Shown here piece after piece: positions 6,602 through 14,382 of a DNA stretch of 43,996 nucleotides (its first letter is position 1; the number at the start of each line of letters is the position of its first letter). Source of the stretch: Myxococcus xanthus (GTDB lineage Bacteria; Myxococcota; Myxococcia; Myxococcales; Myxococcaceae); assembly GCF_013116825.1 (NCBI RefSeq), contig NZ_JABFNS010000077.1:1-43996 (forward strand), written 5' to 3'. The notes beneath the pieces are model-generated. The model ran no database searches. It worked only from the letters and a program-made list of their open reading frames with translations, and was not told the DNA's origin. Made by a program: the position numbers and the translations under genes.

Positions 6602-8533
6602 GTGGTGACGGAGCCCCGCTCCTTGCGCGAACAGCTCGCCGAGGTGCCGGATTCGCTCGCGCTGCTCGAAGGGCTGTTCACCCATTCGCCGGTGCCCTAC
6701 GCCGTCTTCTCCTCGGACGGACACTGTCTGCTCACCAACCCCGCCTTCCTGGCGATGTTCGGCGCGGCGCCCCCACCCGAGTACAGCCTCTTCAAGGACG
6801 AGCTGCTCGCGCAGCTGGGCTACGCGAAGTTGCTCCAGCGGGTCGTGTCGGGCGAGCGCGTCCAGACGCCGGTCTTCTGGTACGACGTGAAGGAGTTGGC
6901 GCACGTCCGCGCGCCCGCCGAGGCGCGGCGCATCGCCATCTCCTGCACCGGCTTCCCCCTGGTCTCCTCCAGCGGCGGCGTCACGCACCTCGCCGTGGCG
7001 TACAAGGACATGACGGCGGAGCTGGCGGCCCGTGAGGCGGCGCTGGTGGAGCGGCGCAACCTGCTCCAGGTCTTCACGCAGGCGCCGGTGGCCCTCAGCG
7101 TGCTGCGCGGCTACGAGCTGCGCTACGAGTTCGCCAACCCGCTGCTCCAGAAGCTCATGGGCGGACGCGAGCTGAACGGGCGCACCCAGGAGGAGGCCAT
7201 TCCGGATTTGTCCCCGGAGCTGCTGAGCCTCCACCGGGGCGTGCTGGAGACGGGTGAGCGCGCCACCGCGCGGGAGTACCCCGTCACCATCGACTACGAG
7301 GGCGCCGGCCGCGTCGAGACCCGGTTCTGGAACATCATCTTCGAGCCCCTGCGCGATGAGCGCGGCCTCGTGGACGGCCTGGTGACGTTGGCCTTCGACG
7401 TCACCGAACAGGTGTTCGCGCGCCAGGCCGTGGAGAGCCAGCAGAAGTGGCTGGAGGCCGTGCTCGACCTGATGCCCATGCCGGTGGTGATGGCGGACCC
7501 GGCCAGTGGCGACCTCAACTTCTCCAACGCCGCGGCGGACCGGCTCTACGGCCTGCACATCCCCAAGGACGTGCCCGCCACCGCGTATGGCGACCACTTC
7601 CACGTCACGGACCTGGAGGGCCGCCGGCTGAGCGTGGATGAAATCCCCTCCAACCGCGCGGCCCGGGGCGAGCGGCTGGAGGGGCTGGAGGTCCACTGGC
7701 ACACGCCCGCGGGCCAGTACGCCCTCAGCATCTCGTCGGAGACGCTGCCCGCCATGCATGGCCACCCATCCGTGGTGGTGATTCCCTTCCTGGACATCAC
7801 CCGCCTGAAGACGGTGGAGCAGCACCTCCAGGAGGCCGTGCGTGCCCGTGACGAGTTCCTGTCCGTGGCCAGCCACGAGCTCAAGACGCCGCTGACGTCA
7901 CTGGGGCTGCGGCTCCAGTCCTTCGTGCGCGCCATCCACGCGGACCCGGAGTCCGCCTTGGCCCAGCGTCACGGGCGCGAGGTGGAGGCCATGCGCCGGC
8001 AGGTGACGCGTCTGGCCGAGCTCGTGGACGGGTTGCTCGACGTGTCGCGCATCAGCACCGGCCGGTTGAAGCTCCGGTTCGAGCCGGTGGACCTGCCCTC
8101 GCTCGTGCGCGAGGTGGCCACGCGTTTCGAGCTGGAGGCCGCGCGCGCTGGCTGCGAGCTGCGCGTCACGCGGGCGGAAGGGCTCGAAGGGGTGTGGGAC
8201 CGGCTGCGGCTGGAGCAGGTGGTCTCCAACCTGCTGTCCAACGCGCTCAAGTACGGCGCGGGCGCACCGGTGCACATCGACGTGGCGCCAGGGGGCATGG
8301 GCGCCCGGCTGTGGGTGAAGGACCGGGGCATTGGCATCGACTCGGAGGCCCACGCGCGCATCTTCCAGAAGTTCGAGCGCGCCGTGTCCGAGCGGAACTA
8401 CGGCGGCATGGGCCTGGGGCTCTACGTGACGCGCACGCTGGTGGAGGCCCTGGGCGGCACCATCCAGGTGGACAGCCAGCCCGGCGAGGGCGCCACCTTC
8501 GTGGTGGAGCTGCCGCTCCAGCCCGCGAGATAG
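6602..8533 (+). CDS. PAS-domain sensor histidine kinase
   Basis: About 643 residues if it starts at GTG 6602 (6605 is equally possible; the frame is open to 6410 but that overlaps the divergent gene). No membrane segment, so a cytoplasmic sensor. Three PAS-like domains occur in order: around 20-140 (SPVPYAVFSSDGHCLLTNPAF), 150-265 (APVALSVLRGYELRYEFANP) and 280-395 (MPMPVVMADPASGDLNFSNA). The HisKA H-box SHELKTPLTSL carries the phospho-acceptor His at about residue 425. The ATPase domain has the N-box EQVVSNLLSNALKYG, the G1 motif VKDRGIGID, F-box FQKFERA and G2 motif GGMGLGLYVTRTL. No response regulator is adjacent, so it is an orphan kinase. Signal unknown. Confidence 0.92.
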   Translation: MVTEPRSLREQLAEVPDSLALLEGLFTHSPVPYAVFSSDGHCLLTNPAFLAMFGAAPPPEYSLFKDELLAQLGYAKLLQRVVSGERVQTPVFWYDVKELAHVRAPAEARRIAISCTGFPLVSSSGGVTHLAVAYKDMTAELAAREAALVERRNLLQVFTQAPVALSVLRGYELRYEFANPLLQKLMGGRELNGRTQEEAIPDLSPELLSLHRGVLETGERATAREYPVTIDYEGAGRVETRFWNIIFEPLRDERGLVDGLVTLAFDVTEQVFARQAVESQQKWLEAVLDLMPMPVVMADPASGDLNFSNAAADRLYGLHIPKDVPATAYGDHFHVTDLEGRRLSVDEIPSNRAARGERLEGLEVHWHTPAGQYALSISSETLPAMHGHPSVVVIPFLDITRLKTVEQHLQEAVRARDEFLSVASHELKTPLTSLGLRLQSFVRAIHADPESALAQRHGREVEAMRRQVTRLAELVDGLLDVSRISTGRLKLRFEPVDLPSLVREVATRFELEAARAGCELRVTRAEGLEGVWDRLRLEQVVSNLLSNALKYGAGAPVHIDVAPGGMGARLWVKDRGIGIDSEAHARIFQKFERAVSERNYGGMGLGLYVTRTLVEALGGTIQVDSQPGEGATFVVELPLQPAR

Positions 8534-8573
8534 GTCCCCCGCCGGGGAGCGGAGAGGTTATACGGAGGGGGCC

Positions 8574-9716
8574 GTGCGCCTCCTCGCGCTTCACGTCCAC
8601 GACTTCCGGAACCTCCCCCAGGTCCAGCTCACGCCCAGCGCCCACGCCACCATCGCGGTGGGGCAGAACGGGCAGGGCAAGACGAACCTGCTGGAGGCCC
8701 TCTACTTCCTGGCCACGCTCAAGCCGCTGCGCGCGGGGCGCCTGTCGGAGCTGGTGCGCTGGGGCTCGCAGGGCGCGCGGGTGACGGGGCGCTTCCTGCT
8801 CAAGGGCGCCGAGCGTGAAATCGCCGTGGAGGTGGGCGGCGGCACGCGGCAGGCCTTCGTGGATGGGAAGAAGGCCTCCAGCCTGGAGGACTACTTCGGC
8901 GGCGTGTCCGTGGTGGCCTTCACGCCGGATGACCTGGAGGTGGTGAAGGGCGGTCCGGACTCACGGCGCGGCTTCCTGGACCGGGCGGTGTTCAACCGCT
9001 TCCCCGCCTTCCTGCGCGAGAGCCGCGAGTACGCGCGGGCCTTGAAGAACCGCAACCGCCTGCTGCGCGAAGGGCACACCGTGGACGCGGTGTATCTGGA
9101 GGCCTACGACGAGACGCTGGCGAAGGCTGGCGCGCGCATCTATTCGCGGCGGCGCGCGCTGATGGCGGAGCTGGCGCCCAGGGCGCAGGCGACCTTCGCC
9201 TCCATTGGCCGCACGGTGGACCCGGCCGTGTACAACTACCGCCCCGCGCACCTGGAGGGCGACTTCGCCGCCGCGGACGAAGCGGCGCTGGCGGCCATGC
9301 TGCGGGAGAGCCTCTCCGCGCGCCTGCGGCGGGACATGGAGCGGGGCTTCACCTCGGTGGGGCCGCACTCGGACGACGTCTCGGTGACGCTGGGAGGCCG
9401 CAGCGCGCGGGCCTACGCGAGCCAGGGACAGCAGCGGGCGCTGGTGCTCGGCTGGAAGATCGCCGAAATCGAGAACCTGGAGGCCGCGATGGGCTTCCTG
9501 CCGCTGCTGCTGCTGGACGACGTGTCGAGCGAGCTGGACCCCGAGCGCAACGCCTACCTCATGGGCTACCTGGCCCAGAGCGGCGCGCAGGTGGTGCTCA
9601 CCACCACGGATGGCTCGCTGGTGCGGGGCGCGGCGGCGGACGACACGCTCTGGCTCGACGTGCACGGCGGGCAGGTGGCGGTGCGCGCGGACGCCGAGCC
9701 GCCTCCCGCCAGCTGA
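8574..9716 (+). CDS. recF: DNA replication and repair protein RecF
   Basis: 380 residues, usual length. RecF is an SMC-like ATPase that helps RecOR load RecA at gaps. Walker A GQNGQGKT is at residues 30-37, the RecF-type FRNL near residue 11, the signature region ASQGQQRALVLGWKIAE and Walker B LPLLLLDDVSSELD near the C-terminus. The start is GTG at 8574 with a strong GGAGGGG ribosome site 5-6 nt upstream. It follows the kinase gene by 40 nt and ends 2 nt from the stop of a convergent membrane protein gene. The protein upstream of recF is not DnaN, unlike most bacteria. Confidence 0.97.
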   Translation: MRLLALHVHDFRNLPQVQLTPSAHATIAVGQNGQGKTNLLEALYFLATLKPLRAGRLSELVRWGSQGARVTGRFLLKGAEREIAVEVGGGTRQAFVDGKKASSLEDYFGGVSVVAFTPDDLEVVKGGPDSRRGFLDRAVFNRFPAFLRESREYARALKNRNRLLREGHTVDAVYLEAYDETLAKAGARIYSRRRALMAELAPRAQATFASIGRTVDPAVYNYRPAHLEGDFAAADEAALAAMLRESLSARLRRDMERGFTSVGPHSDDVSVTLGGRSARAYASQGQQRALVLGWKIAEIENLEAAMGFLPLLLLDDVSSELDPERNAYLMGYLAQSGAQVVLTTTDGSLVRGAAADDTLWLDVHGGQVAVRADAEPPPAS

Positions 9717-9718
9717 GG

Positions 9719-10108
9719 TCACGGCGTCACGCGCCGACGGTGCCAGGGCCAGTGGACGTGGAAGCGCCGCTCCCCGTGGTGCGGCACGTCGCCCGGCGCC
9801 ACGTGCTTGAAGAAGGGGAAGCGGTACTCCGCCCAGAGCACGCCGTACGCTACGGCGAAGAGAAAGGTGGCCAGCGGCAGCCACCACGACGTGCCCACGG
9901 CGAGCGCGATGACAGTGAGCAGCAGCAGCGCGACGCCGATGCCCAGCGACACGTCGCGCAGCCGCTTGGACTCGCTGAAGGCCAGCCCCATGGACACCAC
10001 GGACAGGAGCAGCACGGAGACAGCCAGCCAGTAGCTGTGCCGTGTGTACAGGTTGGCGATTCCCAGCAGGAAGAGGCCGAGGCCGAATATCGCGAGTCCG
10101 CCGTCCAT
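9719..10108 (-). CDS. Four-helix membrane protein, hypothetical
   Basis: 129 residues with four hydrophobic segments at about 5-22, 27-45, 53-72 and 74-92, then a basic, His/Trp-rich cytoplasmic tail (FHVHWPWHRRRVTP). AAGGAGG lies 6 nt before the ATG, supporting the start. Its stop is 2 nt beyond the recF stop in convergent orientation. No family recognised. Confidence 0.75.
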   Translation of the reverse strand: MDGGLAIFGLGLFLLGIANLYTRHSYWLAVSVLLLSVVSMGLAFSESKRLRDVSLGIGVALLLLTVIALAVGTSWWLPLATFLFAVAYGVLWAEYRFPFFKHVAPGDVPHHGERRFHVHWPWHRRRVTP

Positions 10109-10425
10109 GAGGGTCCTCCTTGTCCGCGTGTCGAGCGTGGGGCACTGCTGTCCGAGCCGGACGGCTTACGTGCGTCAGGTCAAAGCTGGGGTCGCGCGGC
10201 GTGGCCGGGGACTGCCCGCGGATGGACGCTCGCGCAGACTGGTTGGTGCCATGGCGGACGGCCGGCGCACCTCGGGTGGCGGGAATGTGACGTGCCAGGA
10301 TGGATTCAGAGGTGTGACAGTGGACGTTTGGCCCCCACCGCACGACATGGAATTCCTTGCAGGTGCGCGGCTTGTGACGCATGACTTGGTCGCAGGGCCG
10401 GAAGAGAGCCACGAAGAACGGTGCC
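10109..10425. other. Divergent intergenic region, no gene seen
   Basis: These 317 bp separate the minus-strand membrane protein gene from the Mla-like operon and must carry promoters for both. No convincing ORF, hairpin or consensus promoter was found. Confidence 0.5.
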
Positions 10426-10929
10426 ATGCCGCGGATGACGTTGCTGTGCCTGCTGGTGGTCATGCCCCTGGCGGGCTGTCACAGGACGACGTTCGAGGAT
10501 TCCGTCCTCACCAAGCCCGCCGTGCGCTACCGCATTGGCAAGCTCCCCGCGTATTGGGAGCAGGTGCGGCTGGAGGACAACGACCTCGCCTTCGCCGAGG
10601 AGGGCACCGGTCGCGCGCTCTCCGTCAACGCCACGTGCCAGGGGCATGATGACCCGTCGCTCCAGGTGCTCACCCGGCACCTGCTGGCGGGCTTCACGGA
10701 CCGGCAGGAAATCGCTGAACAGCGCATCCCCATGGATGGGCGCGAGGCCCTGCGCAGCCGCCACCTGGCGAAGATGGACGGCGTGCCCGTGCAACTGGAG
10801 TTGGTGGTGCTGAAGAAGGACAACTGCGTGTTCGACTTCACCTACGTGGCGCCGCCAGGGCTCGCGGACGGGCGCATGGCGGACTTCGACGCGCTGCTGG
10901 CCGGCTTCGAATCGGAGCGCAAGGGATGA
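10426..10929 (+). CDS. Lipoprotein heading the Mla-like operon
   Basis: 167 residues from the ATG at 10426; ATG 10435 is also possible. A signal sequence MPRMTLLCLLVVM ends in lipobox LAGC with Cys18. The mature part is a single alpha/beta domain with a Cys pair (NATCQGH and KDNCVFDF) and ends in ADFDALLAGFES. It resembles the small DcrB/PsbP-like fold in outline, but I cannot confirm this. The stop overlaps the start of the permease gene (ATGA, 10926-10929), so it is the first gene of a four-gene operon. Inference: an envelope-anchored accessory of the MCE lipid transporter. Classical mla operons lack a gene at this place. Confidence 0.8.
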   Translation: MPRMTLLCLLVVMPLAGCHRTTFEDSVLTKPAVRYRIGKLPAYWEQVRLEDNDLAFAEEGTGRALSVNATCQGHDDPSLQVLTRHLLAGFTDRQEIAEQRIPMDGREALRSRHLAKMDGVPVQLELVVLKKDNCVFDFTYVAPPGLADGRMADFDALLAGFESERKG

Positions 10930-11732
10930 CGACCCGGCAGCCGGAGGTGGACGCGGCGGCGTCCGGGCCCCCGAGCCTCATGGACCGCGCGAAGGAGCGC
11001 CTGGAGTCACTGGGCGCCCTGTCGCGGATGACGGGGCAGGTGTTCAGCCGCGCGGTGCGTCCGCCCTATGACTGGCGCGGGCTCGTGTTCCACACGGAGT
11101 CGCTGGGCGTGCGCTCGCTGCCCATCGCCCTGCTCACCGCGATGTTCGCGGGGCTCGTCATCTCGTTGCAGTTCGGCTACTTCCTGTCGCGCTTCGGCGT
11201 GCAGTACACCGTGGGCCGCGTGGTCATCCTCACGCTGTTCCGCGAGCTGGCGCCGGTGCTCACCGCGCTCACCGTGGGCGCGCGCATCGGCAGCGGCATC
11301 GCCGCGGAGCTGGGCGCCATGACGGTGACGGAGCAGGTGGACGCCATCCGCGCGTTGGGCGCCGACCCGCTGCGCAAGCTGGTGGTACCCCGCGTGCTGG
11401 CGTGCCTGATTGTGCTGCCGGTGCTCACCGTGTTCGCGGACGTCGTGGGCCTGGTGGCGGGCGCGCTGGTGGTGAACTTCCAGTACGCGATTACGCTCAA
11501 CCTCTTCTTCCAGGGCGCGCTGGACGCGGTGCTGATGCCGGACTTCGCCTCGGGCGTGTTCAAGGGCGCGGTGTTCGGACTCATCATCGGCCTGGTGGGC
11601 TGCTTCCGCGGGCTCACCGTGGAGGGCGGCACGGAGGGCGTGGGCCGCGCCACCACCCAGACGGTGGCGACCACGTCCGTCTCCGTGTGCCTGGCGGACT
11701 TCTTCATCACCCAGCTCACGCTGAGCCTGTGA
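10926..11732 (+). CDS. mlaE: MlaE-type ABC transporter permease
   Basis: 268 residues. MlaE/YrbE permeases form the inner-membrane core of MCE phospholipid transporters. Visible features: an amphipathic N-terminal region to about residue 55, then five or six hydrophobic segments and the family motif ELGAMTVTEQVDAIRALGADP, which lies before the YrbE coupling segment, followed by a conserved FKGAVFGLIIGLVGCFRG near the C-terminus. It overlaps the upstream lipoprotein gene by 4 nt and the ATPase gene follows 6 nt later. The long soluble N-terminus (about 50 residues) is usual in this family. The call is firm; substrate (phospholipid or other lipid) is inferred from family. Confidence 0.93.
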   Translation: MTTRQPEVDAAASGPPSLMDRAKERLESLGALSRMTGQVFSRAVRPPYDWRGLVFHTESLGVRSLPIALLTAMFAGLVISLQFGYFLSRFGVQYTVGRVVILTLFRELAPVLTALTVGARIGSGIAAELGAMTVTEQVDAIRALGADPLRKLVVPRVLACLIVLPVLTVFADVVGLVAGALVVNFQYAITLNLFFQGALDAVLMPDFASGVFKGAVFGLIIGLVGCFRGLTVEGGTEGVGRATTQTVATTSVSVCLADFFITQLTLSL

Positions 11733-11738
11733 CGTGCC

Positions 11739-12557
11739 ATGCGCTCCTCGTCCCAGACCCCTTCCGAGTTCGCGTTCCAGCCGCCCCGGCCGGGTGAGCA
11801 GCTCATCTACTTCGAGCACCTGACGAAGGCGTTCGGCGCCAAGCGCGTCTATGACGACATGGACCTGGACGTGCGCGCCGGTGAGACGCTGGTGGTGATG
11901 GGCGGCTCGGGCACGGGCAAGAGCGTGCTGCTCAAGTGCCTCATCGGACTGCTGTCGCCAGACACCGGGCGCATCCTCTTCCAGGGGCACGACCTGACGC
12001 GCTTCACGGAGGAGCAGTTCATTCCGGTGCGCCGGCACGTGGCCATGGTGTTCCAGGGCGCGGCGCTCTTCGACTCGCTGAACGTCGGGGAGAACGTGGC
12101 GTACCCGTTGCGCGAGCACTTCCCGGACATGCCGGCGGACGAGGTCCGTGCCCGCGTGGCGGAGAAGCTGGCGCTGGTGGACCTGCCCAACACGGAGCGG
12201 CTGATGCCGGCCGACTTGTCGGGCGGCATGCGCAAGCGGGTGGGGTTGGCGCGGGCCATCGCCACGGAGCCGGAGGTCATCCTCTGGGATGAGCCCACCA
12301 CGGGCCTGGACCCTGTCACCACACAGTCCATCAACGTGTTGATCAACTCGATGAAGACCCGGCTCGGTTGCACTTCCATCGTCGTGACCCACGACATGGT
12401 GAGCGCGTTCACCGTGGGAGACCGCATCGCCATGCTGGCCAATCGGAGAATCGTGCAGGTGGGGAGTCCGCGGGAGATGCTCCACTCCACCGTCCCGGAG
12501 GTGCGTGCCTTCCTCGACGCGCGCCGCGTGGAGCTGTTCCCCGGAGGCGCGCCGTGA
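11739..12557 (+). CDS. mlaF: MlaF-type ABC transporter ATPase
   Basis: 272 residues. Walker A GGSGTGKS at 55-62, the Q-loop FQGAALFDSLNV, the signature LSGGMRKRVGLARAI (the GM in place of GQ is typical of MlaF) and Walker B VILWDEPTTGLDP with the H-loop VVTHDM. It powers lipid movement by the MlaE permease on the cytoplasmic face. The N-terminal about 20 residues are a low-complexity extension. The stop overlaps the GTG start of the MCE gene (GTGA), completing a lipoprotein-permease-ATPase-MCE operon. Confidence 0.95.
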   Translation: MRSSSQTPSEFAFQPPRPGEQLIYFEHLTKAFGAKRVYDDMDLDVRAGETLVVMGGSGTGKSVLLKCLIGLLSPDTGRILFQGHDLTRFTEEQFIPVRRHVAMVFQGAALFDSLNVGENVAYPLREHFPDMPADEVRARVAEKLALVDLPNTERLMPADLSGGMRKRVGLARAIATEPEVILWDEPTTGLDPVTTQSINVLINSMKTRLGCTSIVVTHDMVSAFTVGDRIAMLANRRIVQVGSPREMLHSTVPEVRAFLDARRVELFPGGAP

Positions 12558-13762
12558 GCCTGTTCTCTCCCGCTGGAACCGAGCGCCGCCTGGCGCTGCG
12601 CACGGGGCTGTTCGTCGCCGTCGGGCTGGCGGTCGCCAGCGTGGTGGTGATGGTCATCGGCCAGCAGTCGCGCCTGTTCGAGCGCAAGACGATGTATCGC
12701 GCCTACTTCGCCAACGTGCAGGGCCTCAGTGACGAGTCGCCCGTCTGGCTCGGCGGTCTCAACGTGGGGCGGGTGACGGGCATCGTCTTCTCGCCCGACC
12801 CGAATGACCCGCGGCTGGAGGTCCAGTTCCAGGTGTCGTCGCGCTACACGGACCGCGTCCGTCAGGACTCGGTGGCGCAGTTGTCCAGCATGGGCGTGCT
12901 GGGCGACAAGGCGGTGGACATCTCCCTGGGCAGCCCCACGTCACCGCCGGTGGAGGCGGGTGGGGTGCTCAAGTCGTCCACGAGCGGTGACTTGTCCGCG
13001 CTGCTCAACGGGGCGTCGCAGGTGATGGAGAACTCGGTGGCCATCAGCAAGTCGCTGCGGGCGGCGGTGGACACGTACGCCAACCCGGAGATGGCCAACG
13101 ACGTGACGCGCGGCGTGGCGGCGCTGCGAGCGCTGCTGGAAGAGGTGGAGAAGGGCGAGGGCGTGCTGCACGCGCTCGTCTACGACAAGCAGGCCGGGCG
13201 CGAGGTGCGGGGGCTGCTGGCCAACGCGTCCAGCGCGGCGGCGCGGGTGGATGGCGCGTTGGGCGAACTGGAGGGGATTCTGCGCGAGGTGCGCACGGGA
13301 GATGGCACGGCCCACGCGCTCGTCTACGGCCAGGACGGCGCCAAGGCGCTGACGGAGCTGGGGGCGGCGGCAGGGCAGCTGGCGGGGCTCATCGAGGATG
13401 CGAAGAAGAGTCCCAACGGGGCGGTGCACCAGTTGGTGTACGGCGACGCGAGCGGCATGTTCGCGGACCTGGGCAGCGCGGCGGCGGACCTGAAGAAGAT
13501 TACGGCGACCGTGGCGAAGGGAGACGGCACCGTGGGCGGGCTCATCAGCGACCCGACGGTGTACGAGGACCTGCGCGAGGTGATTGGCAACGTGAAGCGC
13601 AACCGCATCCTCCGCGCGCTGGTGCGCTTCTCCCTGAGCAACCGGCAGGACTTGGAGCAGGTGGGCAAGGTGAAGGGCGTGGAGCCACGCTCCGAAGCGC
13701 CAGTCGCGGCTCCGGCGGGGACGCCCCCCTCTGCGCCTGGGGAGCCTGCGGCCCAGCCCTAG
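12554..13762 (+). CDS. mlaD: MlaD/MCE-domain protein with repeat tail
   Basis: 402 residues from GTG at 12554, which overlaps the ATPase stop. One N-terminal membrane anchor (about residues 12-35, LRTGLFVAVGLAVASVVVMV) is followed by an MCE domain at about 40-120 (YRAYFANVQGLSDESPVWLG, NVGRVTGIVF, SSMGVLGDKAVDIS). The remaining about 280 residues are helical and contain roughly four imperfect repeats built around G-x-HALVYG (VLHALVYDKQ, TAHALVYGQD, AVHQLVYGDA, TVGGLISDPT). MCE proteins form hexameric rings that bind lipid in the periplasm; the helical tail could form a channel as in PqiB/LetB-like members (inference). The stop TAG is shared palindromically with the stop of the convergent relic. 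Confidence 0.9.
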   Translation: MSLFSPAGTERRLALRTGLFVAVGLAVASVVVMVIGQQSRLFERKTMYRAYFANVQGLSDESPVWLGGLNVGRVTGIVFSPDPNDPRLEVQFQVSSRYTDRVRQDSVAQLSSMGVLGDKAVDISLGSPTSPPVEAGGVLKSSTSGDLSALLNGASQVMENSVAISKSLRAAVDTYANPEMANDVTRGVAALRALLEEVEKGEGVLHALVYDKQAGREVRGLLANASSAAARVDGALGELEGILREVRTGDGTAHALVYGQDGAKALTELGAAAGQLAGLIEDAKKSPNGAVHQLVYGDASGMFADLGSAAADLKKITATVAKGDGTVGGLISDPTVYEDLREVIGNVKRNRILRALVRFSLSNRQDLEQVGKVKGVEPRSEAPVAAPAGTPPSAPGEPAAQP

Positions 13763-14202
13763 CCTGGGCGGACGGAAAGCTCGCGGGACGCGATGTCGCT
13801 GAGTCGAAGCTGCTTCACGGCTTCGACGAACCGCTCGGTCGCGACGATGACCGTCTTGAAGTCGCGAAGGCGGACGAGGTCGATGTCCTCGGGCAAGGTG
13901 CCTGCGGCGAGCACGGCGGACTCGGATGGGTAGCCGTTCCGGTGGCTGCCACACCAGGGACAGGGGGACTGCTAGTCCGGAGTGTGGCTGGTTGGATGCA
14001 ACGCTCCGTGCACGAGGACCTCCAGGCCGCATTCTGCGGCTCCTGCGCAGACCCACGTGACACACCGGTCCACGCGAGTACATGATTCGCCTTCTCCGTG
14101 TGGCACTTGTCCCCATGCATGTTGGGATTTTTGCGCGGTGTGCCCACATCCCGTGAAGACCAGCGCGAGGAACCACGCGACGAGTGCCCGGTTGCTGTCC
14201 AT
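13759..14202 (-). pseudogene. Relic of a sitA/sitI toxin-immunity locus
   Basis: Two coding fragments lie in one frame. The first (14202-13972) encodes a 76-residue lipoprotein start: signal ALVAWFLALVF, lipobox FTGC and a Cys-rich segment CTRVDRCVTWVCAGAAECGL resembling the N-terminus of SitA6/TIGR02269-type toxins. After a TAG, the same frame encodes SPCPWCGSHRNGYPSESAVL followed by DIDLVRLRDFKTVIVATERF and VEAVKQLRLSDIASREL, which matches the C-terminal end of the SitI6 double-CXXCG immunity family, including its second CxxCG motif. The toxin domain and most of the immunity protein are gone. Local GC is lower than around it. SitA toxins are passed between myxobacteria by TraA/B outer-membrane exchange. 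Confidence 0.75.
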
Positions 14203-14382
14203 TCATGCCCCCCGGCGCTGGTGCCATGCCACCCGTGGCAGCCTATCCAAACGTGACGCAGAGCGCCCCGGTGCCACCATGCTTTGGTATTGAGCCTGCT
14301 TCTGGCTTTCCTGCTTCCGAGCCACTAAGACGGCGGCCCTCCAACGCGCCGCTGCCGGAGCGCGCGAGGAGGCCCCGCCGCG

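Noticed and set aside
10348..10361. TGGAATTCCTTGCA as a sigma-54 promoter
   Set aside because: The GG-GC spacing is 8 nt rather than 10, and the -24 CAC part is missing.
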